Assembly: GCA_910584725.1 (NCBI GenBank)
Contig: CAJUBE010000034.1
Span: 1-51,755, forward strand
Source of the DNA: an uncultured Lachnospiraceae bacterium
GTDB taxonomy: Bacteria > Bacillota > Clostridia > Lachnospirales > Lachnospiraceae
DNA: 51,755 nt
Direction of reading: 5' to 3'
The notes beneath the pieces were generated by a model. The model saw nothing but the letters and a program-made list of their open reading frames with translations. It did not search any database and was not told the origin of the DNA. A program made the position numbers and the translations under genes. Shown piece by piece: positions 33,384 through 42,313 of this stretch; the first letter of the stretch is position 1; the number at the start of each line of letters is the position of its first letter.

Positions 33384-34391
33384 TCACCAGGGTTCCGCGA
33401 TATAAATGCAGTCGCTGATGTCGTAGCTGTACTCATATGGGTGGCTGGCAATTTTCTCCCCGAAGGTCATAAAGGAACAGTGGCCGCCGTCCAGATTGTA
33501 AGCTGCCCTGCATCCGAGATCGTGAAACACGGCCGACATTTCCTCCAGATACATGCCGCAGGAAAAGTTCTCCTGCCGTCCGTCCACCACCAGCAGACAG
33601 TAATGTCCCGGCTCATAATACCCCACCGCCGTTCTCGGGTGGCTCTCCCTGAGATAATCGTCCGTATTGTAGGACGCCGGGATCTCCCCGTTTTCATCAA
33701 GAAGCGCCGGCCCGAAATTCCATGTCTGCCAGATCTCGCCCGCCGAAGCCTCCGCCTGGTCAAACTGGCCTCCCCCGTATGTCCGCATCACGCCATCCCT
33801 GTACAGCACACACATATCCAGCCAATTCTGGCCCAGACTATAAAGCTCCCCGTTTCTGATTAACGTCTCGCTTTCCATACGCCCGTCGGAAGAATAGGAA
33901 TCCCCGTTCACCGCCGCAACCGCCTGCACCGACCGCGCCATAATGTCAAGGGCATCCGTATAATCCACGCCGTAAGTATTCTTCGCAAATTTTGTGCGCA
34001 GGCAGTCTATGGAAGCGATATAAACATCCGCCAGATAGTAGGTCACTTTATCGTCTCCCTCGCCGAAGGAATGTTCCGTGATATCCACCGCCACGGATGG
34101 GCTGGAATAATGCCCCGCCGTCTGCCGCACCTCATCCGTGAAATGACCGGCGAACTTTTCCCGCCAGCCGTCCGCAGCAGGCTGCTCTGCCGCTGTATCC
34201 TCCGCTGTTTCGGGCGGCATCGCTCCGCTTTGCTCCTGTACAGTCTGCGTTTCCGCTGCGGGTTCTTCCTCCGCTGCCTGTCCCACAGGCGTCATCCTGC
34301 GCGGCATTTTGTAGTTTACATAATATACGCCCCCTGCCAGCGCCGCCGCAAGCGTGACATCCAGTAAAAGCATGGCCGCAAGCTTTTTCAT
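33384..34391 (-). CDS. NAGPA-type phosphodiester glycosidase-domain protein
   Basis: 335 residues. N-terminal membrane anchor about 5-25, then an Ala/Glu/Thr/Pro-rich spacer to about 85. A NAGPA domain follows (about 100-330) with AAVNGDSYSSDGR, HPRTAVGYYEPGHYCLLVVDGRQ (cited in part) and the signature YNLDGGHCSFM. The family includes enzymes that cleave sugar-phosphodiester bonds and exopolysaccharide-related proteins. It is likely exported and anchored on the outer face of the membrane. Its ATG overlaps the stop of the DUF368 gene by four bases, a sign of translational coupling. Confidence 0.85.
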   Translation of the reverse strand: MKKLAAMLLLDVTLAAALAGGVYYVNYKMPRRMTPVGQAAEEEPAAETQTVQEQSGAMPPETAEDTAAEQPAADGWREKFAGHFTDEVRQTAGHYSSPSVAVDITEHSFGEGDDKVTYYLADVYIASIDCLRTKFAKNTYGVDYTDALDIMARSVQAVAAVNGDSYSSDGRMESETLIRNGELYSLGQNWLDMCVLYRDGVMRTYGGGQFDQAEASAGEIWQTWNFGPALLDENGEIPASYNTDDYLRESHPRTAVGYYEPGHYCLLVVDGRQENFSCGMYLEEMSAVFHDLGCRAAYNLDGGHCSFMTFGEKIASHPYEYSYDISDCIYIAEPW

Positions 34392-35286
34392 TCGGAATCA
34401 CTCCCCTTTGCCCCGTCCTCTCTCCTGCAGCTTGCAAACAGATGCATCCCCAGCACAAGCGCAAGCCCCACAATGCAGGACACAACGCTGAAATTTTCAT
34501 TTCCGAGCGGCTCCGCCGGCACCTCAAGCGTGGTCGGCCCCATGATGATCGCATAGATAGAGCCGACCATCATACCGAGAATCGCGTACACGGTCTGCGA
34601 ACGGAATTTGTCCAGACAAAGCTTTACCGCCTTTACCGTAGTCACCGCTCCCGCAAGGATCCCGCCGCCGAAATAGGAAAGTCCCGGCAGACAGGAAAAA
34701 TCAAACGAGAGAACATCTTTGATCGCCGTAATCACCGGCATGTACGCCCCGAAGACCAAAAGCAATGTGGAGCCGGATATCCCCGGCAGGAACATTGCGG
34801 AGATGGCCAGCATCCCGGCAAAAAAAAGCTTCACCGGCGTCCCCGCGGAGAGCTCCCGCAAATCCATCCCGCCGCCCTGTACATGCCCGTTTGCCCAGGT
34901 AATGCCCGCCACAGCCGCCAGTCCGATCAGAAAAAAGGCAAAGCCGCGCCAGCCGCCGTGCAGATTCTCCTTTTCCTCCTCCACAACTAAAGGAACCGCC
35001 CCCACAATGAATCCGACAAAAAGCGAGCTGACCTCATAGATATGCTGCTCAAACAACGCTGACAGCGCGACAGCAGCTAACGCCATACCGACCGCCCAGC
35101 CGACGCCGAGCTTAACCAGATAAAAAACGCTGTCTTCCTCTCCTTCCACCCGCCAAACACCAGATCATGCACCGCGCCGATAAACCTGTCATAAAACCCC
35201 ATAATGAACGCCACCGTCCCGCCGGAACCCCCCGGCACGCTGTCCGCCAGCGCCATACAGAACCCGTTTATTCCTTCCCTCAACAT
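34388..35286 (-). pseudogene. DUF368 (PopT-type) polyprenyl-phosphate transporter with one-base frameshift
   Basis: The start at 35286 (GGAGGA upstream) gives MLREGINGFCMALADSVPGG, SGGTVAFIMGFYDRFI and FGGWKERKTAFF. The chain then continues one frame away as YLVKLGVGWAVGM through to the stop at 34388, with GISGSTLLLVFGAYMPVI in the second half. Adding one T to the run of six T at 35127-35122 would restore the full protein of 299 residues and eight or nine membrane helices. DUF368 proteins recycle undecaprenyl phosphate across the membrane. Possible causes are a real mutation, a sequencing error or -1 slippage on TTTTTTA. The genes after it remain intact, and the ATGA overlap to the NAGPA gene is kept. 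Confidence 0.85.
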
Positions 35287-35377
35287 AAAAAATCCTCCTG
35301 TCTGTTTTTCTGTGGTCATTGTAGCAACGCACATTAAACAAACAGGAGGATATTTTCTAAACAAACCCTAAACAAAT

Positions 35378-35542
35378 TCTCACACTAACCTCCATGATTC
35401 CGCTCTGCGGAATCTCAAATCTATGCGGAGAATGCCTCATTTCAGGCATTCTCTGGCGTGAGACTTAGTACTTCCAAGTCAGCTTTGCTGACTTTGCGAT
35501 GCAGCCTTTGCTGCTGAGCTTTAGAAGTACTTCTCACGCTAA
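35378..35542 (+). repeat. Dispersed hairpin repeat, full copy R4
   Basis: Bounded by TTCTCACACTAA (35378-35389) and TTCTCACGCTAA (35531-35542). It contains TCCGC-tct-GCGGA, the GAGAATGCC/GGCATTCTC hairpin (35428-35453), and a module with terminal inverted repeats GCGTGAGACTTAGTACTTC / GAAGTACTTCTCACGC (35456-35539). Inner hairpins are AAGTCAGC-ttt-GCTGACTT and GCAGC/GCTGC. The last 56 bases are identical to copy R1. Confidence 0.9.
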
Positions 35543-35631
35543 TTTCGGTTCAGACGGTACCCGGCTCCCCACACGGTTTCCAGAATTTTCGGACTCTTGC
35601 TGTCATCTTCAATCTTTTCGCGCAGGCGGTT
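35539..35631 (-). pseudogene. Remnant: C-terminal 30 codons of an OmpR/PhoB-type response regulator
   Basis: In a frame different from the kinase gene that overlaps it, the sequence encodes NRLREKIEDD, SKSPKILETVWGAGYRLNRN and a stop. This is the end of the winged-helix DNA-binding domain of an OmpR-family regulator. Everything before it (receiver and most of the effector domain, about 200 codons) is missing. The remnant abuts the end of the kinase domain, so a deletion has joined the two genes. It is not a copy of the PhoP tail at 38495, which differs. Confidence 0.85.
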
Positions 35632-36770
35632 GGCAGCTCTATGTATACGGAGAAGCCCTCCCGGTTTTCCGCGCGCACGCTGCCGCCCATCGCCTCCGTC
35701 AGATATTTCACAATATAAAGTCCCAGCCCGTTTCCGTCCTTCTGTCCCCGGGACTCATCCCCTCTGTAAAACTCCTCGAACACATAGGGGAGCTTTTCCT
35801 CCGGCACACCCCTGCCGTTGTCGGAAAAGCGCAGGCATACACCCCGGTTTATGCGCGTCAGCGCAATCTCAATTTTCAGCGGGTGTACCTCAGCGTACTT
35901 CCTGCTGTTTTCCAGCAGATTATCAAATATTCGCCGAAGCTGGCCGGGATCAATAAACAGTTCCACCCGAATCTCTCCCGTCCGCGCCGTGATCTCAACC
36001 GCATTCTCCGCAAACATCGCCCGTCTGTCCTTCACATACCCTCCTATTAGGGCAGAGATTTCCGTCATCTGAAGGGAAAGGGGCATATTACCCGTCTCCA
36101 GCCGTGAAAGATAAAACAACTGCCGCAGAAGTACATCCATATCCCCGGTTCTGCGAAACGCTGTCTCCAGAAACCGTCTCTGCTGCTCCGGCGTGGCGGC
36201 AACACCGTCCAGCATCCCCTTGACCGTACCCCTGACCGCGGTGAGCGGCGTGCGCAGATCATGGGAAATCCCGGCAATCATGTCGGTACGAGCCTTCTCA
36301 TACTTCCTGTTCTTTTCCTGTTCCCTCAGAATATGCCGCTGCATGTCATTGAAGGCACCGCACACATTCTCAAACTCCGCATCCCCCACATACAGAATCT
36401 CCTGTGTCAGTTCTCCCTGCCTGATTCTCTCCGCCCCTTCCGTCAACGCTTCCAGCGGCTCCATAATGCGCGCCGAAAGCCTTCCCATAAACAAGCGGCT
36501 GATAAACATCAGTACTGTGACACAGATCAGCGCGTCAGCAAAAAAGAGCAGAAGGAGCGATTCCCTCTGCATGGTAAACTGCACGATCATCCGCTCAAGC
36601 TGCTCCTCATCTGCAAGCCCTTCTATGGCATGTTTCAGCTCCCCCTCAATGGCCTCAAAATAAATCCCGACCACCACCAGATTGATCGCCAGAAAGAATG
36701 CCAGTACCACCGACACCATCAGCGCGTTGGAGCGGAAAATATGCTGTCTTACCGTTCTTCTCCCCGTCAT
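35550..36770 (-). CDS. Membrane sensor histidine kinase, C-terminus altered by deletion
   Basis: 406 residues. Two membrane helices (about 15-38 and 70-92), a small outer loop and HAMP (about 93-150). HisKA has the phospho-acceptor in AGISHDLRTPLTAVRGT. The ATPase domain (about 280-380) has NLLENSRKYA, DNGRGVP and GNGLGLYIVKYL. The kinase proper ends with VYIELPT; the next 25 residues (from ACAKRLK) are an out-of-frame reading of a response regulator tail. Its partner regulator is thus destroyed here. The kinase may still be made, as ribosome binding site and motifs are intact. It follows phoR by 72 bases. Confidence 0.85.
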   Translation of the reverse strand: MTGRRTVRQHIFRSNALMVSVVLAFFLAINLVVVGIYFEAIEGELKHAIEGLADEEQLERMIVQFTMQRESLLLLFFADALICVTVLMFISRLFMGRLSARIMEPLEALTEGAERIRQGELTQEILYVGDAEFENVCGAFNDMQRHILREQEKNRKYEKARTDMIAGISHDLRTPLTAVRGTVKGMLDGVAATPEQQRRFLETAFRRTGDMDVLLRQLFYLSRLETGNMPLSLQMTEISALIGGYVKDRRAMFAENAVEITARTGEIRVELFIDPGQLRRIFDNLLENSRKYAEVHPLKIEIALTRINRGVCLRFSDNGRGVPEEKLPYVFEEFYRGDESRGQKDGNGLGLYIVKYLTEAMGGSVRAENREGFSVYIELPTACAKRLKMTARVRKFWKPCGEPGTV

Positions 36771-36842
36771 CTGCGTTACCTTTCTTCCTCATTCCATCGC
36801 ATATAGAACAATGTTACTCGCGGTATATCTTAGGCCGAACTG

Positions 36843-38498
36843 CTACGCCGGAAATTCCACCGTGACCGTCGTACCTCTGCCCGCCTCGCTGTCCAGTGTG
36901 ATCTTCGCATTGTGGATGATCGCGGCATGTTTTACGATGGACAGGCCGAGTCCCGTGCCGCCCACCGCTCTGGAATGGCTTCTGTCCACCCGGTAAAACC
37001 GCTCGAAAATGCGCTCCTGGTGTTCCTTACCGATTCCGATTCCCGTGTCGCTGACGGTGAGAATCGTCTTCCTCTCCTCCGCCGCCACGCGCACGGTGAC
37101 CTTTCCGCCCTCGCGGTTGTATTTGATGGCGTTATCGCAAAGATTGTATACAATGCTGTAGAGAAGCTGGGGAACGCCCTCCACATCGGCGGGCCCGCCG
37201 GACAGCTCCATCGTCACACGGGCCGCGTCCGCCTCCGGCTCCAGGCTCTTCACCGCCTTTTCCGCCAGCCCGTACAGATCCGTCCGCTCACGCTCCATAT
37301 CCTTCGCCCCCTCGTCCAGACGGGAGAGACTGATGATATCTTCCACAAGCTGCGTCATGCGCTGCGCTTCGTCATAAATCTTCCCCGCAAAGGGCGATAC
37401 GTCCTCCCGCTTCACCATATCGTTTTTCAATAGCTCCGCATAGCCGGAAATGGCATGGAGCGGCGTTTTCAGTTCGTGGGAGACATTGGCGGTAAACTCT
37501 CTTCGCATCTGCTCCGCCTTCTCCTTCTCCGTCACATTGAAAAAACACAGCGCAGCGCCCCTCACCGCATCCTCCGCTCGGACAGGGCTGGCGTCAATCT
37601 GACAGCGCTCCCCCTGCAGTTCAATCACACGCTCACAGGCTTCCCCCCGCAGCGCCCTTTCCAGAAGCTCCTGTATGTCAAGATTTCTGCTCACAGATAA
37701 AAGATCCAGACCGACGCACTCCCAGTTCGCGCCGAGAAAGCGCCCGGCCGCCGGATTCATGCTGACAATTTTTCCTCTTTCATTCAGCAGAATCATGCCC
37801 TCGTTCATGCTGTCAATAATGGTGTGCAGCTCATTCTCCTTCTGCTCCAGCGCGTCCCTCTGTCTGGCAAGCTGCCTCTGCTGGCTGGCAATGCGGCGCA
37901 GAAAAGGGGAGAGTTCGTCATAGCCCTCATTGGACAGTGGGTCGTCAAGGTCGATCTCATTGAAAGGCTGTACGATTTTCCCGGAAAGCCTCACGGCAAG
38001 CGCCACGGATAAAAGCAGCGCCGCCGCAAACACAATGCAGATCGGCTGCACCATCCCCAGAAGAAGCGTGAGGATAGAGTTTTGCAAAATGGAGAGACGC
38101 AGCACCGTTCCGTCCGGAAGTTTTCTTGCCGCATACAGATACCGCTCCATCAGCGTAACGGAGTAGCGTCTGCTCTCCCCATAGCCCGTATCCAGCGCCT
38201 CTTTTACCTCCTCGCGCTCCAAATGGTTTTCCATACCCGTGCTGTCAGACTGGCTGTCATACAGCACCGTGCCCTGACCGTCAATCCAGGTCATGCGGTA
38301 GTCCGACACCTCCAGATCCTTAAAATAATCCATTCCTTCATGCATCACGCCCTGCGCCGCCAGATTCGTCTGCATCTTGAGCTGTTCCTGCTGCACATCC
38401 GAAAAATAGGCGTGCAGCACGCCCATAATCAGGATAACGGAAGCCGCAAAAACAGTGATGGCGACAAGACAGATGGAACGAAAAATGCGTTTTGTCAT
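36843..38498 (-). CDS. phoR: Phosphate-sensing histidine kinase (PhoR-type)
   Basis: 551 residues. Membrane helix about 10-32, extracellular sensor of about 110 residues, second helix about 145-170, HAMP-like linker and PAS domain (about 225-325). HisKA has FTANVSHELKTPLHAISGYA and the ATPase domain has NLCDNAIKYN, DTGIGIG and GTGLGLSIVKHA. Its start overlaps the phoP stop (ATGA) and it closes the pst-phoU-phoP operon. With PhoP and PhoU it would adjust transcription to phosphate supply. The gene symbol rests on context. Confidence 0.88.
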   Translation of the reverse strand: MTKRIFRSICLVAITVFAASVILIMGVLHAYFSDVQQEQLKMQTNLAAQGVMHEGMDYFKDLEVSDYRMTWIDGQGTVLYDSQSDSTGMENHLEREEVKEALDTGYGESRRYSVTLMERYLYAARKLPDGTVLRLSILQNSILTLLLGMVQPICIVFAAALLLSVALAVRLSGKIVQPFNEIDLDDPLSNEGYDELSPFLRRIASQQRQLARQRDALEQKENELHTIIDSMNEGMILLNERGKIVSMNPAAGRFLGANWECVGLDLLSVSRNLDIQELLERALRGEACERVIELQGERCQIDASPVRAEDAVRGAALCFFNVTEKEKAEQMRREFTANVSHELKTPLHAISGYAELLKNDMVKREDVSPFAGKIYDEAQRMTQLVEDIISLSRLDEGAKDMERERTDLYGLAEKAVKSLEPEADAARVTMELSGGPADVEGVPQLLYSIVYNLCDNAIKYNREGGKVTVRVAAEERKTILTVSDTGIGIGKEHQERIFERFYRVDRSHSRAVGGTGLGLSIVKHAAIIHNAKITLDSEAGRGTTVTVEFPA

Positions 38499-39169
38499 AG
38501 TCCCTCCTCCAGCCGGTACCCAACGCCCCGCACTGTCTCAATATAATCCCCACATTCGCCCAATTTCATCCGCAGCGTGCCGATATGGACGTCCACCGTC
38601 CGGGTTTCCCCTATGTAATCCGCTCCCCACACCATTTCCAAAAGCTGATCCCTCGTGTATACCCGCCCCGGATTTTCCATAAAAGTATGAAGCAGCTTAT
38701 ATTCCTTGAGCGTCAACTGCACCCGCTCTCCCTTTACGGACACCGTGTATGTCTCCGCATTCAGCTCCAGCTCTCCCATGCGCAGAAGCGCGGGCGTTTT
38801 CCCGCGATCCGACCGTCGCAGAACCGCCCGGATTCTTGCGGTCATCTCCATCATGCCAAAGGGTTTGGACAGATAATCGTCAGCGCCCAGATCCAGACCG
38901 ATCACCCTGTCGTATTCCGTTCCCTTTGCGGTGGCCATTATGACAGGTATGTCAGAAGTTTCTGCCCGTGCGCGAAGTCTTTTCAGAATCGCGATGCCGT
39001 CCTCCCCGGGCAGCATGATGTCAAGCATGACAAGCTCCGGTTTCTCCTCCTGCAAGGCCTCGAAAAAAGTGTCTCCCCCGGTAAATCCCCTCGCCTCAAA
39101 CCCGGCGGACTGCAGGGTATATATCATCAATTCACGAATCGCGTCGTCATCTTCCACACAAAAAATCAT
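38495..39169 (-). CDS. phoP: OmpR-family response regulator (PhoP/PhoB-type)
   Basis: 224 residues from the ATG at 39169 (GGAGG five bases upstream). Receiver about 1-118 (CVEDDDAIRE, VMLDIMLPGEDG, MATAKG, SKPFGM). Winged helix about 130-222 (LTLKEYKLLHTFMENPGRVYTRDQLLEMVWG cited by start, TRTVDVHIGTLRMKLG, GVGYRLEEGL). It lies between phoU and phoR, so it is the likely activator of the pst operon through the TTTACA repeats in front of pstS. Confidence 0.9.
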   Translation of the reverse strand: MIFCVEDDDAIRELMIYTLQSAGFEARGFTGGDTFFEALQEEKPELVMLDIMLPGEDGIAILKRLRARAETSDIPVIMATAKGTEYDRVIGLDLGADDYLSKPFGMMEMTARIRAVLRRSDRGKTPALLRMGELELNAETYTVSVKGERVQLTLKEYKLLHTFMENPGRVYTRDQLLEMVWGADYIGETRTVDVHIGTLRMKLGECGDYIETVRGVGYRLEEGL

Positions 39170-39186
39170 TGTTACCTCCACGCTTT

Positions 39187-39828
39187 TTATTCCTTACTGC
39201 CTGTCATGGAAAACAGCACCCATTTTGCGATGTTGACGGCATGGTCCCCGATCCGCTCAAAATATTTCGCAATCATCAGAAGATCCACCGCATATTCCCC
39301 GTCAGCACCCGGCTTTCCCAGCATCTCAATCAGCATTGCCTTCGCCTGATTAAAATAGGAATCCACCACATCATCATAGTCTATCACATCCTTTGCCATC
39401 CGCATATCTTTTTTGACAAAGGCGTCGATGCTCTCCGTCACCATCTTGATTGTAGCGACAGACATGTCATAAATGACATAAGTGTCATCTGTGGAGCGGA
39501 TATTTGCCAGCGTGATAATCTCCGCGATGTCCGCCGACTGATCCCCGATGCGCGCCATATCCGTCACCATCTTAAGCGCCGAGGAAACGACCCGCAGATC
39601 CCCCGCCACAGGCTGCTGCTGCAAAAGAATCTTCAGGCACATGCTCTCGATTTCCCGTTCCTTCCGATCAATTTTTGCGGAGAGCTCCAGCACCCGCTCC
39701 GCCAGCTCCGGCTTTCCCGCCGTGAGCGCCTCCGCCGACATGGCAATGACACTTTCACAGGCTGCCCCCATGGTAATCAACTCTTTATGCAGCAATTCCA
39801 ACTGTTCATCAAACGCCGACCGCATCAT
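39187..39828 (-). CDS. phoU: Phosphate transport regulator PhoU
   Basis: 213 residues, the standard length, two three-helix bundles. Typical stretches are FDEQLELLHKELITMG, LLQQQPVAGDLRVV, ALKMVTDMARIGDQSADIAE and AKYFERIGDHAVNIAKWV, with the metal-binding E/D motifs intact. It dampens the Pst transporter and PhoR when phosphate is high. Its ATG overlaps the pstB stop by four bases. Confidence 0.95.
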   Translation of the reverse strand: MMRSAFDEQLELLHKELITMGAACESVIAMSAEALTAGKPELAERVLELSAKIDRKEREIESMCLKILLQQQPVAGDLRVVSSALKMVTDMARIGDQSADIAEIITLANIRSTDDTYVIYDMSVATIKMVTESIDAFVKKDMRMAKDVIDYDDVVDSYFNQAKAMLIEMLGKPGADGEYAVDLLMIAKYFERIGDHAVNIAKWVLFSMTGSKE

Positions 39829-40586
39829 CCAAACCTCCCCGTAATATAATCTTCCGTCCGCTGATCCTGCGGCATGGAAAACAATTTTTCCGTCTCTCCA
39901 AACTCCACCAGATCGCCCAGCAGGAAAAATGCGGTTTTATCAGAAATGCGCACCGCCTGCTGCATATTGTGGGTCACAATGACGATGGTGTACTTCTTTT
40001 TCAGTTCCGCCGCAAGCTCCTCCACTCTTGCCGTGGAAATCGGGTCCAGGGCGCTGGTCGGCTCATCCATCAAAAGAACCTCCGGCTCCACCGCAAGAGC
40101 CCTGGCAATGCAGAGCCGTTGCTGCTGTCCGCCCGACAATCCGAGCGCGGACTTTTTCAGTCTGTCCTTCACCTCATCCCATATGGCGGCTCCCCTGAGC
40201 GACCGCTCCACGATCTCATCCAGAGCCGCTCTGGCACGGATGCCGTGGGTTCGCGGCCCGTAAGCGATATTGTCATAAATGCTCATGGGAAACGGATTGG
40301 GCTTCTGAAACACCATGCCCACCCGCTTTCGCAGCAGATTCACGTCCATGTCCCCGTAAACGTCCTCCCCGTCCAAGAGAATATTTCCCCTGATGCGGCA
40401 CCCTTCCACCAGATCGTTCATGCGGTTCAGGCTTTTTAACAACGTCGATTTTCCACAGCCGGACGGGCCGATCAGAGCCGTAATTTCCTTTTCTTGTATG
40501 TTCAGGTTTATGCCCTTCAATGCCTGAAAGCTCCCGTAAAACAGATCCAGCTCCTTCACCGCGATTTTATCTGTCCTTCTCTCCAT
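39825..40586 (-). CDS. pstB: Phosphate ABC transporter ATP-binding protein
   Basis: 253 residues. Walker A GPSGCGKSTLLKSLNRMNDL, signature LSGGQQQRLCIARAL, Walker B VLLMDEPTSALDP, switch VTHNMQQAVR. The N-terminal DLFYGSFQALKGINL is typical for PstB. It powers phosphate import through PstA/PstC at the inner face of the membrane. It overlaps the end of pstA by 20 bases. Confidence 0.96.
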   Translation of the reverse strand: MERRTDKIAVKELDLFYGSFQALKGINLNIQEKEITALIGPSGCGKSTLLKSLNRMNDLVEGCRIRGNILLDGEDVYGDMDVNLLRKRVGMVFQKPNPFPMSIYDNIAYGPRTHGIRARAALDEIVERSLRGAAIWDEVKDRLKKSALGLSGGQQQRLCIARALAVEPEVLLMDEPTSALDPISTARVEELAAELKKKYTIVIVTHNMQQAVRISDKTAFFLLGDLVEFGETEKLFSMPQDQRTEDYITGRFG

Positions 40587-41442
40587 TTCCGCGCCCTCCT
40601 CCTATTCTTTTCGCCGCATACCCCGAAACGGCGTTGATCAGAATCACCAGCACAAGCAGTACCACCGCCGTAGCATAGGTCTGGTTGATATATAAACCCT
40701 CACCCGAAATCACGTACATGTGAACCGAGAGCGTTCTGGCGGAGGCAAAGAGGCCGGATGCGACTTCCGCAACGGTTCCGGCGGTAAAAATCAGAGCCGC
40801 CGACTCCCCCACAATCCTTCCGATGCCCAGAATCACGCCCGAAAGGATGCCGGGAATGGCGCAGGGAAGCACTATGGAAAAGACCGTGTGAAGCTTTCCC
40901 GCACCCAGCCCGAAGCTTCCCTCCCTGTAACTGTCAGGCACCGACTTAAGCGCCTCCTCCGTCGTGCGCATGACAAGCGGCAGGATCATAATGGCAAGCG
41001 TCAACGCCCCCGACAGCAGAGACAGTCCGAACCCGAGATATTTGACAAAAAACAGAGAGCCGAACAGCCCGTATACGATGGAGGGAATGCCGGAGAGCGT
41101 CTCCGCCGTCACCCCCACCAGCTTCACCAGCCTGCTGCCGCGCCCCGCATACTCCGTCAGATAAACCGCCGCGCCGATCCCCGTGGGAACCGCAAACAGC
41201 AGGGCCAGCACCGTCATGGAAAGCGTGTTGACAAGCGCCGGGAAAAGCGACACGTTCTTTGACGTGTACTCCCTTGCAAACAGCTCCGGTGTCAGATAGG
41301 GAATGCCTTTTACCAGTATGTACCCGATAATAAAAGCCAGGGCGAGCATGGTAACTGCCGCCGCCAGCCAGACAGCCAGACACAGCAGGAGTGATTTCAC
41401 GTCACGCCTGTAGGAGCGCCATTTTCTTTTAAAAGTATTCAT
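40567..41442 (-). CDS. pstA: Phosphate ABC transporter permease PstA
   Basis: 291 residues with six membrane helices. Family marks are YLVKGIPYL-like start of helix 2, PTGIGAAVYLTEYA, LSGIPSIVYGLFG, the EAA-like loop LKSVPDSYREGSFGLGAGKLHT (cited to 20) and GIGRIVGESAALIFTAG. It forms the channel with PstC. GGAGG precedes the ATG, 12 bases after pstC. Confidence 0.94.
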   Translation of the reverse strand: MNTFKRKWRSYRRDVKSLLLCLAVWLAAAVTMLALAFIIGYILVKGIPYLTPELFAREYTSKNVSLFPALVNTLSMTVLALLFAVPTGIGAAVYLTEYAGRGSRLVKLVGVTAETLSGIPSIVYGLFGSLFFVKYLGFGLSLLSGALTLAIMILPLVMRTTEEALKSVPDSYREGSFGLGAGKLHTVFSIVLPCAIPGILSGVILGIGRIVGESAALIFTAGTVAEVASGLFASARTLSVHMYVISGEGLYINQTYATAVVLLVLVILINAVSGYAAKRIGGGRGNGEKDR

Positions 41443-41454
41443 CCCAACCTCCAG

Positions 41455-42300
41455 TCAGGTTTTACGTTTCACAAAAGAGAGCGACAGGTTAATCAGCAGA
41501 ATAAACACAAACAGCACAACCGCCGTGGCGATCAGCGCCTCCCTGTGCAGATCCGTGGAATATCCCATCTCCAGCACGATATTGGCAGTCAGCGTCCGCA
41601 CACCCGATGTTATTTTTCTCGGAATCACCGCCTGGTTTCCCGCCACCATCATAACCGCCATCGTCTCACCCACCGCCCGGCCCGTCCCGAGGACAATGCC
41701 CGCGAAAATGCCCCCTTTTGCCGCGGGAAGCACCGTATGAAACACGCTTCTCTCATGGGACGCCCCCAGTGCCAGTCCGCCCTCATAGTAGCTTCTCGGC
41801 ACCGCCCGGATGGAAGTCTCCGACACACTGATGACCGTTGGCAGAATCATCAGCCCCAGCAGAACGGATGCGGTGAGGCAGCTCTGCCCGCGTCCGCCGA
41901 TGTTTTCCCGCACGAAGGGAACCAGAACCACCAGCCCGAAGAAACCGTATACCACGGACGGAATGCCCGCCATCAGATTGACGGCGGCTTTCATCGGCTT
42001 ATACAGACGTTTCGGCACAAACTCGGCCATAAACACCGCCGTCAGCACACCCACCGGGACGCCGATCGCCAGCGCCCCGGCCGTCACATAGACGGAACCG
42101 ACGATCATCGGAAAGATGCCGTACAGATTGTTGGCAGGTTTCCATCTTGTGCCGAACAGGAACTGAAAAACTCCTATTTCCCTGATCGCGGGAAACCCGC
42201 TCGCGAAGAGGAAGAGACAGATCAGAACCACCGCCGCCACAGATACGCAGGCCGTCAGGAAAAACAGAAGCCGCATTCCCTTTTCTTTGAAATCTCTCAT
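41455..42300 (-). CDS. pstC: Phosphate ABC transporter permease PstC
   Basis: 281 residues from the ATG at 42300, which has AAGGAG upstream; an in-frame ATG at 42339 would overlap pstS. Six membrane helices, with FPMIVGSVYVTAGALAIGVP, LMAGIPSVVYGFFGLVVLVP, VPRSYYEGGLALGASHERSV and GTGRAVGETMAVMMVAGN. These match PstC. It is the partner of PstA in high-affinity phosphate import. Confidence 0.94.
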   Translation of the reverse strand: MRDFKEKGMRLLFFLTACVSVAAVVLICLFLFASGFPAIREIGVFQFLFGTRWKPANNLYGIFPMIVGSVYVTAGALAIGVPVGVLTAVFMAEFVPKRLYKPMKAAVNLMAGIPSVVYGFFGLVVLVPFVRENIGGRGQSCLTASVLLGLMILPTVISVSETSIRAVPRSYYEGGLALGASHERSVFHTVLPAAKGGIFAGIVLGTGRAVGETMAVMMVAGNQAVIPRKITSGVRTLTANIVLEMGYSTDLHREALIATAVVLFVFILLINLSLSFVKRKT

Positions 42301-42313
42301 CGGTCTTAACTCC

